Counted from the stretch's first letter, positions 36,381-46,714 are shown. The stretch: DNA of 64,000 bases from Erythrobacter oryzae (GCF_030271515.1 NZ_JASCXI010000002.1:558001-622000); one strand, 5' to 3'. Made by a program: numbers and translations. The notes: generated from the letters alone by a model not told the origin.

Positions 36381-37160
36381 TCAGCGCCGCAGGCCGAGGA
36401 ACTCGGCGATCAGGGCGTTGAATTCGTCCGGCTGCTCGAAATAGGGCGAGTGGCCGGCCTCCGGCACGATCACCATGCGGCCGTCGGCGAAGTGCGGGAG
36501 GATCCCGGCGAGGGCGGCAGGTGGCCAGATCGGGTCGTTCTCCCCTGCGATCATGAGCATCGGCGCGGTGATGGTCGCCAGCGCAGCGGGGGGGACGAGC
36601 ACCTCGGGGGTGAACAGCCGCGCGGCGGCGGCGGGGTCGGCATGCGGGTTGAAGGCGCCGAGCTGGCGGTAGATCGAGGCCTTGAGCGGATTGGCGGCGA
36701 TGAAGTCCTCGGTCAGCCCGAGCGCCGCCGGGCCGCGCGTGCCCATCAGCTTGCGCGCCTCGGCGAAGGAGGCAAGGCCCGGGGGATGGGCGATGCCGCC
36801 CAGCGTGCAGGCGAGCACCAGCTGCTCGACCAGATCGGGCCGCGCGAGCGCAAGCCGCACCCCCGTCCACCCGCCGAGCGACTGGCACACCACCTTGGCG
36901 CGGGTCGCTCCGGCCGCGGCGAGGACGTCGACCGCGGCGGCGATTGCCTGCTCGACCAGGTGCTCGGCGTCCGCCGCGTCGGATTCGCCGAAGCCGCGCA
37001 GGTCATAGGCGATCACGTGATGCGATGGCGCGAAGGCCGCGAATTGCTGCCACCACGCCGCGCGGTTGGCGCCCGCGCCGTGGATGAACAGAAGGCTCGC
37101 CTCGCCCTCGCGCGCCTGCCCTTGGGCAGACCAGCGCACGCCCCCTGCAATGCCTTCCAT
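36381..37160 (-). CDS. alpha/beta hydrolase
   Basis: 259 residues of the alpha/beta hydrolase fold: oxyanion HGAGANRA, YDLRGFGES, a nucleophile elbow CQSLGG (Ser94; Gln in the place of the usual Gly or His), Asp209 in GENDPIW and His237 in EAGHSPY. It resembles haloperoxidase/esterase-like hydrolases. The substrate is unknown. It lies downstream of glnA behind a terminator and so is probably its own transcript. Confidence 0.85.
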   Translation of the reverse strand: MEGIAGGVRWSAQGQAREGEASLLFIHGAGANRAAWWQQFAAFAPSHHVIAYDLRGFGESDAADAEHLVEQAIAAAVDVLAAAGATRAKVVCQSLGGWTGVRLALARPDLVEQLVLACTLGGIAHPPGLASFAEARKLMGTRGPAALGLTEDFIAANPLKASIYRQLGAFNPHADPAAAARLFTPEVLVPPAALATITAPMLMIAGENDPIWPPAALAGILPHFADGRMVIVPEAGHSPYFEQPDEFNALIAEFLGLRR

Positions 37161-37254
37161 GATTGCTTAGTTCCCCGTCCGTATTCTCGGCCCCGCGCCG
37201 CAGATTCGTAGCGAGTGCTACACTATCGCGCGGCCAAGGCAAGCCCAAGCAAAA

Positions 37255-37280
37255 GGGCGGAAGGATTGCTCCTCCCGCCC
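37255..37280 (-). terminator. rho-independent terminator of glnB-glnA
   Basis: On the minus strand the arms at 37280-37270 and 37265-37255 form an 11-bp stem with one mismatch around a 4-nt loop, followed by TTTTGCTT. It begins 30 nt after the glnA stop. Confidence 0.75.
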
Positions 37281-37309
37281 CTGCGTGTTCGAACGATGCC
37301 GCCTTGCGG

Positions 37310-38719
37310 TTACATCGAATAGTACATGTCGAATTCGACCGGGCACGGCGTGGTTTCGGTGCGGATCACCTCTTCCCACTTGATCTCCATGTAGGCCTCG
37401 ATCTGGTCCTTGGTGAACACGTCGCCCTTGAGCAGGAAGTCGTGATCGGCAGCCAGCGAGTCGAGCGCCTCGCGGAGCGAACCGCACACGGTCGGCACTT
37501 CGGCGAGTTCGGCCGGGGGCAGATCGTAGAGGTTCTTGTCCATCGCCTCGCCGGGGTGGATCTTGTTCTCGATCCCGTCGAGACCCGCCATCAGCAGCGC
37601 CGAATAGGCAAGGTAGGGGTTGGCCATCGCATCGGGGAAGCGGAATTCCACGCGCTTGGCCTTCTCGCCCGCACCATAGGGGATGCGGCACGAGGCCGAA
37701 CGGTTGCGCGCCGAATAGGCCAGCAGCACCGGCGCCTCGAAGCCCGGCACCAGACGCTTGTAGCTGTTGGTGGTCGGGTTGGTGAAGGCGTTCAGCGCCT
37801 TGGCGTGCTTGATGACGCCGCCGATGTAGTAGAGGCACATTTCCGACAGGCCGGCATATTCATTGCCCGCGAACAGCGGCTTGCCGTCCTTCCAGATCGA
37901 CATGTGGGTGTGCATGCCGCTGCCGTTGTCGGCCTTGATCGGCTTGGGCATGAAGGTCGCGGTCTTGCCATAGGCCTGCGCGACCATGTGCACGACATAC
38001 TTGTAGATCTGCATGCGGTCGGCGGTCTGCACCAGCGTGCCGAAGGTCAGGCCGAGCTCGTGCTGCGCGGCGGCGACTTCGTGGTGGTGCTTGTCGCAGG
38101 GCAGGCCCATCTCGAGCATGGTCGAGACCATCTCGGCGCGGATGTCGACGGCGCTGTCGACCGGCGCCACGGGGAAGTAGCCGCCCTTTGCGCGCGGACG
38201 GTGCGCGAGGTTGCCCGCGTCATATTCCTTGCCGGTGTTGGTCGGCAGCTCGATATCGTCGATCGAGAAGCCCGAGCCCGAGTAGCCATCCTCGAAGCGC
38301 ACGTCGTCGAACATGAAGAATTCGGCTTCGGGGCCGACATAGACCGTGTCACCGAGGCCGGTCGACTTGAGATAGGCTTCCGCGCGCTTGGCGGTCGAGC
38401 GGGGGTCGCGCGAATAGAGTTCGCCGGTCGACGGCTCGACGATGTCGCAGTTGATCACCAGCATCGGTGTGGCGCTGAAGGGATCGACCCAGGTCTCGGT
38501 GAGATCGGGCTTCAGGATCATGTCGGATTCGTTGATCGCCTTCCAGCCGACGATCGAGGAACCGTCGAACATCAGGCCGTCCTCAAGCTCGTCTTCGCCC
38601 ATCACGCCCGCGACCATGGTGAGGTGCTGCCACTTGCCCTTGGGATCGGTGAAGCGCAGATCGACCCACTCGATTTCCTCGTCCTTGATCTTCTTCAGGA
38701 CGTCTTTTGCTTTCGACAT
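37310..38719 (-). CDS. glnA: glutamine synthetase type I
   Basis: 469 residues, the usual GSI length. It makes glutamine from glutamate and ammonia with ATP. Visible blocks are [18 protein letters not shown], the metal-binding [17 protein letters not shown] (here [10 protein letters not shown]) and the adenylylation site Tyr398 in KNLYDLPP, so activity is probably controlled by GlnE. It follows glnB by 64 nt and is expected to share its nitrogen-regulated promoter. Confidence 0.98.
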   Translation of the reverse strand: MSKAKDVLKKIKDEEIEWVDLRFTDPKGKWQHLTMVAGVMGEDELEDGLMFDGSSIVGWKAINESDMILKPDLTETWVDPFSATPMLVINCDIVEPSTGELYSRDPRSTAKRAEAYLKSTGLGDTVYVGPEAEFFMFDDVRFEDGYSGSGFSIDDIELPTNTGKEYDAGNLAHRPRAKGGYFPVAPVDSAVDIRAEMVSTMLEMGLPCDKHHHEVAAAQHELGLTFGTLVQTADRMQIYKYVVHMVAQAYGKTATFMPKPIKADNGSGMHTHMSIWKDGKPLFAGNEYAGLSEMCLYYIGGVIKHAKALNAFTNPTTNSYKRLVPGFEAPVLLAYSARNRSASCRIPYGAGEKAKRVEFRFPDAMANPYLAYSALLMAGLDGIENKIHPGEAMDKNLYDLPPAELAEVPTVCGSLREALDSLAADHDFLLKGDVFTKDQIEAYMEIKWEEVIRTETTPCPVEFDMYYSM

Positions 38720-38783
38720 TTCGGTATTGCCTCCAAGTATTTGGTGCCGGCCCGCCCCCGTGGCAGGCTGGAGAGGAAAGGGG

Positions 38784-39161
<378 letters not shown>

Positions 39162-39164
39162 TTA

Positions 39165-39179
39165 ACAAGAATCGTGCCA
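39165..39179 (-). promoter_or_regulatory. sigma54 (-24/-12) promoter of glnB-glnA
   Basis: On the minus strand TGGCACGATTCTTGT runs from 39179 to 39165. The -24 element TGGCACG is perfect, and the -12 element is TTGT in place of TTGC. It lies 43-57 nt upstream of the glnB start. RpoN-NtrC control is established for glnBA in many alphaproteobacteria. Confidence 0.7.
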
Positions 39180-39270
39180 AGCCCTAAGGTGATGGCCTTG
39201 AACGATCCTTGCCGCTTGAAGACTCAAGGGGCGGGATGTCTTTCGCCGATGAGGGGCGGTTAGCAACATT

Positions 39271-39294
39271 ATGGTGCACTGCGCAATGGTGCAC
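39271..39294 (-). promoter_or_regulatory. NtrC-like enhancer site
   Basis: ATGGTGCAC occurs twice (39271-39279 and 39286-39294), giving two GTGCAC half-sites 15 bp apart. The half-sites match NtrC consensus TGCAC...GTGCA but the spacing differs by 2 bp. It is about 95-115 bp upstream of the sigma54-type promoter, a normal enhancer distance. Confidence 0.5.
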
Positions 39295-39340
39295 AGCATC
39301 TGATCCTGCCATGCCTAAATTTTAAGCAATTGCGCCGCGA

Positions 39341-40264
39341 TTATAGGCGAAGGCCCGTAGTCTCGGACAGGCCGCACATGATGTTGAGGTTCTGGATCGC
39401 GGCCCCCGAAGCGCCCTTGCCGAGGTTGTCGAGCCGGGCGATGAGCCGCACGTGCTCAAGTCCCTCGCTGATTGCGACAAACAACTCCATTCCATCAAAT
39501 GGTGCGACGTCGCTGGAAAGCAGCAGTTCGGTCGGCAATTCACGCACAACCTTGACGACAGGCGATGACGCGTATGTCATCGCCAAATACTCCAAGAATT
39601 CCCACGGTGTTGCTGCCTCACCCATCGGAGATAGGTTAATGGGGACTTCGACAACCATGCCGCGATGGGCCGGGATCACGCTTGGCGAAAACACCGGAGC
39701 AAAGTCTAGCCGCGCGTATTTCTGCATTTCGGGCAAATGCTTGTGGCCCATCGATAATCCGTAGGCGCGAAAAGCGATCTCCGGATGATCGTGGAAGCGG
39801 TCTATCAAAGCAGTCCCACCGCCCGAAAATCCGCTTACCGCGTTCACGGTGAACGGCCACGCCGAGGATAGCAGCCCCGCGCGCACCAGCGGCGCGACCA
39901 GCGCGAGGAAGCCCGTGGGGTAGCACCCCGGATTGCTCACCAGCCGTGCATTGGTGATGGTGTCGTGCCCGACCAGTTCGGGAAAGCCGTAGGTCCAACC
40001 CTCGGCGACGCGGTGCGCGCTCGAGGCGTCGATGATGCGGGTGGCGGAACCTTCCGCCAGCTTCACGGCCTCTTTCGCCGCCTCGTCCGGCAGGCACAGG
40101 ATCGCGATATCGGCGGCGTGGAGCGCGTCGCGGCGGGCGGCCTCGTCCTTTCGCTGGGCATCGTCGAGGACGATCAGGTCGAACTCGCCGCGTCCCTGCA
40201 AACGCTCGCGGATTTCGAGGCCCGTCGTTCCGGCCGCGCCGTCAATGAACAGGCGGATCGCCAC
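39341..40264 (-). CDS. argC: N-acetyl-gamma-glutamyl-phosphate reductase (short type)
   Basis: 307 residues, the shorter ArgC type. It reduces N-acetylglutamyl phosphate to the semialdehyde in arginine synthesis with NADPH. It has the nucleotide-binding start FIDGAAGTTGLEIRERL, the catalytic cysteine in SNPGCYPTG, and GHKHLPEM near the active site. The C-terminal half (39341 to about 39840) is noticeably lower in G+C (about 55% against about 70% in the N-terminal part), which suggests a mosaic origin. Confidence 0.92.
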   Translation of the reverse strand: MAIRLFIDGAAGTTGLEIRERLQGRGEFDLIVLDDAQRKDEAARRDALHAADIAILCLPDEAAKEAVKLAEGSATRIIDASSAHRVAEGWTYGFPELVGHDTITNARLVSNPGCYPTGFLALVAPLVRAGLLSSAWPFTVNAVSGFSGGGTALIDRFHDHPEIAFRAYGLSMGHKHLPEMQKYARLDFAPVFSPSVIPAHRGMVVEVPINLSPMGEAATPWEFLEYLAMTYASSPVVKVVRELPTELLLSSDVAPFDGMELFVAISEGLEHVRLIARLDNLGKGASGAAIQNLNIMCGLSETTGLRL

Positions 40265-40270
40265 CGCGCC

Positions 40271-40633
40271 TCAGGCCTCGGCAGGAGCGAGTTCGCTCGT
40301 CCGGCACCAGCCCGCGGGGCCTTGCGGGCCGGGGCAGCCCCAGGCCCACTCGCCCGCCACGTCGAGCAACTCGAACCGGCTGCCGGCGGCGAGCGTGGCG
40401 AAGACCTCGGCATCGGCGCGGGGGGTCAGGCGCAGGCTAGCCCCGGCCGCGCCCACGGTGTGGACATGCGGGATGACGTAATGCGCAGCGAGGTGCGTGC
40501 CCGCCAGCGCCATATGCGCCAGATCCCCGCGCAGCGGCAGCGTGCCGGGCGCGGGCTTTTCGACCGGGCCCTTCAGACCCAGCACGCCCTCCGGCACTGC
40601 GTAATCACCAACAATGCGCGTAGCGCCGCTCAT
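40271..40633 (-). CDS. stand-alone SH3b-domain protein
   Basis: 120 residues. GDLAHMALAGTHLAAHYVIP followed by a bacterial SH3 fold (ASLRLTPRADAEVFATLAAG to GWCRTSELA) resembles the N-terminal SH3b part of the NlpC/P60 (C40) endopeptidases I associate with this position next to an M17 aminopeptidase. The catalytic domain is missing, because argC starts 7 nt after the stop. It may be a cell-wall-binding protein without activity or a shortened relative. Confidence 0.7.
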   Translation of the reverse strand: MSGATRIVGDYAVPEGVLGLKGPVEKPAPGTLPLRGDLAHMALAGTHLAAHYVIPHVHTVGAAGASLRLTPRADAEVFATLAAGSRFELLDVAGEWAWGCPGPQGPAGWCRTSELAPAEA

Positions 40634-40727
40634 CTGCGTTCCGTGGCCCGATTGTTCGTTATGCCGCAGCCTCTCCCCGGACGCGACGTGGCAGGCCCGT
40701 TAGCGGCAAGCGGCCCCGAGGGCAAGC

Positions 40728-42113
<1,386 letters not shown>

Positions 42114-42182
42114 GCTGCGTCCATAATCGCAAGGCTAGCAATGTCACCAGCGGATTCGCGCAGCGGCAGAGGGAGAGGCCGA

Positions 42183-43031
42183 ATGAGTGTTCACGAAATG
42201 TTTCACGTGAAACATTGGACCGTCCGGACTGCCATGACGGCGTTGGCGCTGGCGCTCGCGGCCTGCTCCTCGCCCGACGAGATCGCCGCCAAGGCCGGAA
42301 CCGCCACCGCCGAGGCACCGCCCACGCCGCCTTCGCCCCCCGCTCCCGCGCCCGGCAAGGTCGCCTTCGAGGACAACGCCAAGAAGGGCGAGGCCACCCG
42401 CGACTTCGCCTATTCCTGGCCCGCCGAGGTCAGCGCGATTCCCGAACTCGCCGCCCGCCTCACCGCCGACCGCGACAAGACGCTCGCCGAGCAGAAGTCG
42501 GATTGGGAGGAATCCCTGCGCGAGTTCTCGGACAGCGACTGCACCGGCTGCGTCAACCGCGACTATGCGATGGCCTGGGACGTCGTCGCCGACCTGCCGC
42601 GCTTCCTCTCGCTCTCGGGCGCATGGAACGCCTATACCGGCGGGGCGCACGGGAACTATGCGTGGGAGGCGCTGGTGTGGGACCGCGAGGCGAAGAAGGC
42701 CTTCGATCCCAAGACCATGTTCACCTCGCCCGCCGCCTTGCAGGATGCACTGGGCGAAGGATGGTGCAAGGCGCTCAAGGCGGCGCGGGTCGAGAAGGGC
42801 ATGGCGCCCGAGGACGACGACGGCATCTTCCCCTGCCCGCCGATCGCCGACCTCACAGTGCTTGTAGGATCCTCCGACCGCAAATCCTTCAACCGCATCG
42901 GGTTGATCGCCGCGCCCTACGTGGCGGGCTCCTATGCCGAAGGGGAATACGAGGTAACGCTGCCGGTGACGCCGAAGCTGCTCGCGGCGGTGAAGCCCGA
43001 ATACAAGGCGGCCTTTGCTCTCGGAAAGTAG
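42183..43031 (+). CDS. lipoprotein with DUF3298/RsiV-like domain
   Basis: 282 residues from the ATG at 42183, preceded by GGAGAGG at 4-5 nt. An ATG at 42198 is a second option. The lipoprotein signal ends with LALAACSS, Cys28 being lipidated. A Pro/Ala-rich linker leads to a domain with GGAHGNYAWEALVWDREAKK and KTMFTSPAAL, the pattern of DUF4163/DUF3298 (PdaC, RsiV-type lysozyme-binding relatives). A perfect parS site overlaps codons 6-11 (MFHVKH). Confidence 0.8.
   Translation: MSVHEMFHVKHWTVRTAMTALALALAACSSPDEIAAKAGTATAEAPPTPPSPPAPAPGKVAFEDNAKKGEATRDFAYSWPAEVSAIPELAARLTADRDKTLAEQKSDWEESLREFSDSDCTGCVNRDYAMAWDVVADLPRFLSLSGAWNAYTGGAHGNYAWEALVWDREAKKAFDPKTMFTSPAALQDALGEGWCKALKAARVEKGMAPEDDDGIFPCPPIADLTVLVGSSDRKSFNRIGLIAAPYVAGSYAEGEYEVTLPVTPKLLAAVKPEYKAAFALGK
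42199..42214. other. parS centromere-like site (ParB binding)
   Basis: TGTTTCACGTGAAACA, a perfect 16-bp palindrome identical to the bacterial parS consensus (TGTTNCACGTGAAACA). It is inside the start of the lipoprotein gene. ParB loads on such sites, usually close to oriC, and recruits SMC. Confidence 0.9.
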
Positions 43032-43063
43032 CAATCCGGGCGAGGGCGCGCTATGTAGGACCC

Positions 43064-43891
43064 ATGCACGATTATCAACTCGTTGACGGCGACACCACCG
43101 TCTACCGCGATGGCTCCATCAAGCTCCACACGGCCGCAGGGTTCGAGGGGATGCGCAAGGCCGGGCGCCTTGCCGCCGAAATCCTCGACGCCTGCGTGGA
43201 GCTGGTGAAGCCCGGCGTCACCACTGGCAGCATCGACGATGCGATCCGGGGCATGATGCTCGATGCGGGCGCGGTCCCCGCGACGCTCGGCTACCGCGGC
43301 TATGCGCATTCGAGCTGCATCTCGATCAACCATGTGATCTGCCACGGGATTCCGGGCGACAAGGTGCTGAAGGATGGTGACATTCTCAACATCGACGTCA
43401 CGCCGCTGGTCGATGGCTGGCACGGCGACACCAGCCGGATGTTCTACGCCGGCGAGCCGCCGCTCAAGGCGCGAAAGCTGGTCGAGGTGACCTACGAATG
43501 CCTGATGCTCGGCATCCAGGCCGCCAAGCCCGGCGCGCGGCTCGGCGATATCGGCGCGGCGATCGAGGCGCATGCGAACCAGTTCCGCTATGGCGTGGTG
43601 CGCGAGTTCTGCGGCCACGGCCTCGGCAAGCTGTTCCACGACGCCCCCGAGGTTGTCCACGCCGCCCGTCCGGGGACAGGGCCGGAATTGAAGCCCGGGA
43701 TGTTCTTCACGATCGAGCCGATGATCAACCTCGGCAAGCCCTGGGCCAAGGTGCTCGGCGACGGCTGGACCGCGGTGACGCGGGACAAGTCGCTCTCTGC
43801 GCAGTTCGAGCATTCGATCGCGATCACCGAGACGGGGAACGAGATTTTCACGAAGAGCCCGACGGGACGTGATTGCCCGCCTTATGTTTGA
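43064..43891 (+). CDS. map: methionine aminopeptidase, type I
   Basis: 275 residues. It removes the initiator methionine from nascent proteins. All five metal ligands are present: Asp111 (NIDVTP), Asp122 (HGDTSR), His185 (CGHGLGK), Glu218 (TIEPM) and Glu249 (QFEHSI). The N-terminus is about 20 residues longer than in E. coli Map. It starts 32 nt after the lipoprotein gene. Confidence 0.97.
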   Translation: MHDYQLVDGDTTVYRDGSIKLHTAAGFEGMRKAGRLAAEILDACVELVKPGVTTGSIDDAIRGMMLDAGAVPATLGYRGYAHSSCISINHVICHGIPGDKVLKDGDILNIDVTPLVDGWHGDTSRMFYAGEPPLKARKLVEVTYECLMLGIQAAKPGARLGDIGAAIEAHANQFRYGVVREFCGHGLGKLFHDAPEVVHAARPGTGPELKPGMFFTIEPMINLGKPWAKVLGDGWTAVTRDKSLSAQFEHSIAITETGNEIFTKSPTGRDCPPYV

Positions 43892-43927
43892 CGGGGCGAG
43901 GTGAACCCTTCGTCCCTTGGGGTCTTG

Positions 43928-44377
43928 ATGATCAGATCACGCGTCTTCCGTCTGACCCTTCTTGCGTCCTTATGCGCCTTGTCGGGTGCGGGCGCGAACG
44001 GACGCCCTGCTCAAGAAGAGAGCATGCTGATCGGATCGGTGACTGAAGAAGAGGCCTCAGCCACCTTTGATGGCGTGCAGGAAGGCTATCAGCTGGTCTA
44101 TTCCGTAAGCGTCGAAAGAACCTACGGGTCGTCCGGCCTGAAACGGAAGCTGGCCGGTCGCAAGCAGGTCAAAATTCTGAATATCAACCAATTTTTTCTG
44201 ACGGATGGTCGGGAAAGATGCCTGATTGATGTCGGTTCGCAATATGCGTTTTTTGTGCAGCCGATGAGCCGGCTGGATGTCCGGATGGATGGCGTCGATT
44301 ACTTTATCACCCGTTGCCCCTCGGCGATATCGGAAGTCCCGGTCGGCCCTGCGGCAAGTCCGGGAAGTCCGCGCTAG
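43928..44377 (+). CDS. hypothetical secreted protein, low G+C
   Basis: 149 residues from the ATG at 43928 (GGGG six bases upstream); a GTG at 43901 would add nine residues. The signal peptide MIRSRVFRLTLLASLCALSG is clear. The mature part has two cysteines (RERCLID and ITRCPSA) and a KILNINQFFLTDGRE strand region. Base composition is well below its neighbours. No family recognised. Confidence 0.6.
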   Translation: MIRSRVFRLTLLASLCALSGAGANGRPAQEESMLIGSVTEEEASATFDGVQEGYQLVYSVSVERTYGSSGLKRKLAGRKQVKILNINQFFLTDGRERCLIDVGSQYAFFVQPMSRLDVRMDGVDYFITRCPSAISEVPVGPAASPGSPR

Positions 44378-44396
44378 GCATCGGCAAGAAGCGGGG

Positions 44397-44415
44397 CCCC
44401 GGCTCAAGGCCGGGG
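44397..44415. repeat. palindromic hairpin between converging genes
   Basis: CCCCGGC (44397-44403), loop TCAAG, GCCGGGG (44409-44415). It resembles the element at 10875 and lies between two converging genes, so it may also work as a terminator for both. Confidence 0.5.
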
Positions 44416-44426
44416 AGACGAAGGAG

Positions 44427-45089
44427 TCAGAGGAAAAGAGCCGCCGGCACCGCGCTCATCACCACCACCAGCCCCACTGAAAACCCCAGCATCGCCAGCA
44501 CCGGCTTTGTCACCCGCCCGTGCAGCACCCAGTCATAGCCCGCCGAGACCAGCACCGTAATCGGCACCTGCACCGCGATCGCGACCGGATCGGGCAGGCC
44601 CAAGACCTGCACCACGCGGGCATAGGCGGGAGTCATCAGCGCGAGGGTCGCGATCAGCATCGCTTGCCGGTGGACGGCGATGTCGCGGCGGCGGGCGTAG
44701 TGAACGGCCAGGAAATACAAAGGGATGAAGGTCGCAAAGGCCGCGAGGTTCACCACCGTCACCTCGGGGCGCCCCAGCTCCAGCCCGATGCGCCACGAGA
44801 TCACCCCGCCGCTTACCAGCATCGCCGCGACGAGCGCCAGCGAGGCGCGCCCGGTCGCGCGGTGCGCCGCGAGGCGGTATTTCGCCGCGAGGAAGCTCTG
44901 GCTCGCGAGCAGGATCAGCCAGGCGATCATGCTCCCCGCATGAAACACCACGATGGGGGTATAACGCGCCTGCACCGCCGGATGCGCCACCGCCTTCAGC
45001 GCGAAGGCGAAGAGCGTGAAGGCCAGCAGCCCCAGCGCGATCCGTCCCATCAGCAGGTGCCCGCGAGTGTGGCTTTCTGGCGCTCTCAC
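44427..45089 (-). CDS. polytopic membrane protein after ccmB (DUF2306-like)
   Basis: 220 residues from a GTG at 45089 that overlaps the ccmB stop (TAGTG); an ATG at 45050 gives 207 residues. There are six or seven membrane segments and histidines in FHAGSMIAW, AAHRATGRASL and AVHRQAMLIA, a pattern like predicted haem- or quinone-associated membrane proteins of the DUF2306 type. It is not CcmC: no WWD motif is seen. Confidence 0.65.
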   Translation of the reverse strand: MRAPESHTRGHLLMGRIALGLLAFTLFAFALKAVAHPAVQARYTPIVVFHAGSMIAWLILLASQSFLAAKYRLAAHRATGRASLALVAAMLVSGGVISWRIGLELGRPEVTVVNLAAFATFIPLYFLAVHYARRRDIAVHRQAMLIATLALMTPAYARVVQVLGLPDPVAIAVQVPITVLVSAGYDWVLHGRVTKPVLAMLGFSVGLVVVMSAVPAALFL

Positions 45090-45739
45090 TAGTTCTCTCT
45101 GGCTGCGCGGATCGCGGCCCCGGCGGCGAAGGGCGCGATCGCGACCAGCCCGAGGCTTATCGCTCCAACGAAGCCGAGGCTGACGGGATCCAGCCTTGCG
45201 AGCGCACCCGCTCCGAAAATCAGGATGGGGAGCGCCAGCGGGATCAGCAGCAGCCCCGAAAGCGCCGCGCCTGCGCGCAAGGAGGCGGTGAGCGCGGCGA
45301 TCATCAGCCCGATGGCCGCCAGCCCCGGCGTGCCCGCCAGCAGCCCCAGCAGGAGGATCGAAAAACTCTCGCCCTCGATCTTGAGCAGCGCGGACGAAGG
45401 GAAGGTCGCCAGCAGCAGCGGGGGGCCGAAGCTCAGCCAGTGGGCGAGGAGGCGCACCGCCATCATCGCCTCTTCCGTGACGCCCCGCAGCCGCAGCTGG
45501 TCGAAGAAACCCAAGGCGATGTCGCGCGCCACCAGCTTTTCGAGCGGCAGGATCGCCGCCAGCAGCGCCGCGATCCACACCACCCCGCCGCCGGTCCTGG
45601 CCATCAGGTTCGCGTCCGGCCCGACCGCAAAGGGGAAGAGCATGGCGACCGCGACGAAGAACACCACGGGCAGCGCCGCACCGCTGCCGGTGAAGGGAAA
45701 GAACTGCGCCAGATCGCGGCGGAGCAGGGCGAGGATCAT
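45089..45739 (-). CDS. ccmB: haem exporter / cytochrome c biogenesis protein CcmB
   Basis: 216 residues from the ATG at 45739, overlapping the ccmA stop (ATGA). It is the membrane subunit of the CcmAB transporter, with six hydrophobic segments and the family features RRDLAQFF near the start and EKLVARDIALGFFDQLRL. CcmAB with CcmC acts in System I cytochrome c maturation. Confidence 0.92.
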   Translation of the reverse strand: MILALLRRDLAQFFPFTGSGAALPVVFFVAVAMLFPFAVGPDANLMARTGGGVVWIAALLAAILPLEKLVARDIALGFFDQLRLRGVTEEAMMAVRLLAHWLSFGPPLLLATFPSSALLKIEGESFSILLLGLLAGTPGLAAIGLMIAALTASLRAGAALSGLLLIPLALPILIFGAGALARLDPVSLGFVGAISLGLVAIAPFAAGAAIRAAREN

Positions 45740-46350
45740 GCGTAATCCTCTTCCGTCTCGGCGGGCGCGAAGTCCTCGATGGCAAAGCTCGTCATGTCCG
45801 GCACATCCAGCGGCTGGTGCGAGGCGATCAGCGCGATCCCGCCCTCGGCGCAATGCGCGCGCACCAGTTCGCTGACGAGGCCTTGCGAGGCGGTGTCGAG
45901 CCCGCTCAAAGGCTCGTCGAGCAGCCACACTGGAGCGGCCTGCCCCAGCACCCGGGCAAGCGCGGCGCGCTTCAACTGGCCGGTCGAAAGATAGCGCACC
46001 GGCACCTCGGCAAGGCCCGAGAGCCGAAGCTGCGCCATCATCGTCTCCGGGTCGGCCACACCGTCCAGAGCGAACCAGAAGGCCAGCGCGCGGCCCAGCG
46101 GCAGGTCGGGATCGAGCCCCGTGCGCTCGGCCAGCAGCGCCAGCTTCCCCAAGCGCCGCACCTCGCCCGCATAGGGTGTGGTGAGCCCCGCCAGCGCGCG
46201 GATCAGCGTCGTCTTGCCTGCCCCGTTCGCGCCCGTCACATGGCACGCCGCGCCGGCCTCGAGCCGGAAGCTGAGCTTGCGGAACAGCAGCCGCTCGCCG
46301 CGCCGGCAGGCGAGGTTTTCGGCCGCGAGGATGGGGGAGGGCGCTTGCAT
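45736..46350 (-). CDS. ccmA: haem exporter ATP-binding protein CcmA
   Basis: 204 residues. ABC ATPase with Walker A GANGAGKTT (40-48), signature LSTGQLKRAAL, Walker B VWLLDEP and the switch histidine in IASHQP. The short length is normal for CcmA. It powers release of holo-CcmE in cytochrome c maturation. First gene of ccmA-ccmB-membrane protein. Confidence 0.94.
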   Translation of the reverse strand: MQAPSPILAAENLACRRGERLLFRKLSFRLEAGAACHVTGANGAGKTTLIRALAGLTTPYAGEVRRLGKLALLAERTGLDPDLPLGRALAFWFALDGVADPETMMAQLRLSGLAEVPVRYLSTGQLKRAALARVLGQAAPVWLLDEPLSGLDTASQGLVSELVRAHCAEGGIALIASHQPLDVPDMTSFAIEDFAPAETEEDYA

Positions 46351-46414
46351 TGGGCCGCAGCGTTAGGGAAAAGGCGGGCAGCAAACAAGCGACCCTTGCG
46401 CGAGGAAATGCCCG

Positions 46415-46714
46415 ATGTCCGTCCCCGAACTCACCCCCGAAGAAGCCGCCGCGCTCCTTGAGGCACACCCCGAATGGACGAGCGCACGCGACGGCAAGGC
46501 GATCGCGCGCACCTTCCGCTTCAAGGATTTCTCCGAGGCCTGGGGCTTCATGAACCGCGTCGCCTTGCTCGCCGAGGCGCAGGACCACCACCCCGAGTGG
46601 TTCAACGTCTACAACCGCGTCGAGGTGACGCTCACCACCCATGACGCCGGGGACAGCGGCGGCCTTTCGGCGCGCGATGCCAAGATGGCCGCCAGCATCG
46701 ACGCGCTGGTGTGA
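46415..46714 (+). CDS. phhB: 4a-hydroxytetrahydrobiopterin dehydratase
   Basis: 99 residues, the normal size. It dehydrates the 4a-carbinolamine of tetrahydropterin, a step in pterin recycling. The active-site block [15 protein letters not shown] has His58, His59 and Pro60; the end has the conserved [15 protein letters not shown]. No phenylalanine hydroxylase gene is beside it. Its stop overlaps the next start (TGATG). Confidence 0.95.
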   Translation: MSVPELTPEEAAALLEAHPEWTSARDGKAIARTFRFKDFSEAWGFMNRVALLAEAQDHHPEWFNVYNRVEVTLTTHDAGDSGGLSARDAKMAASIDALV

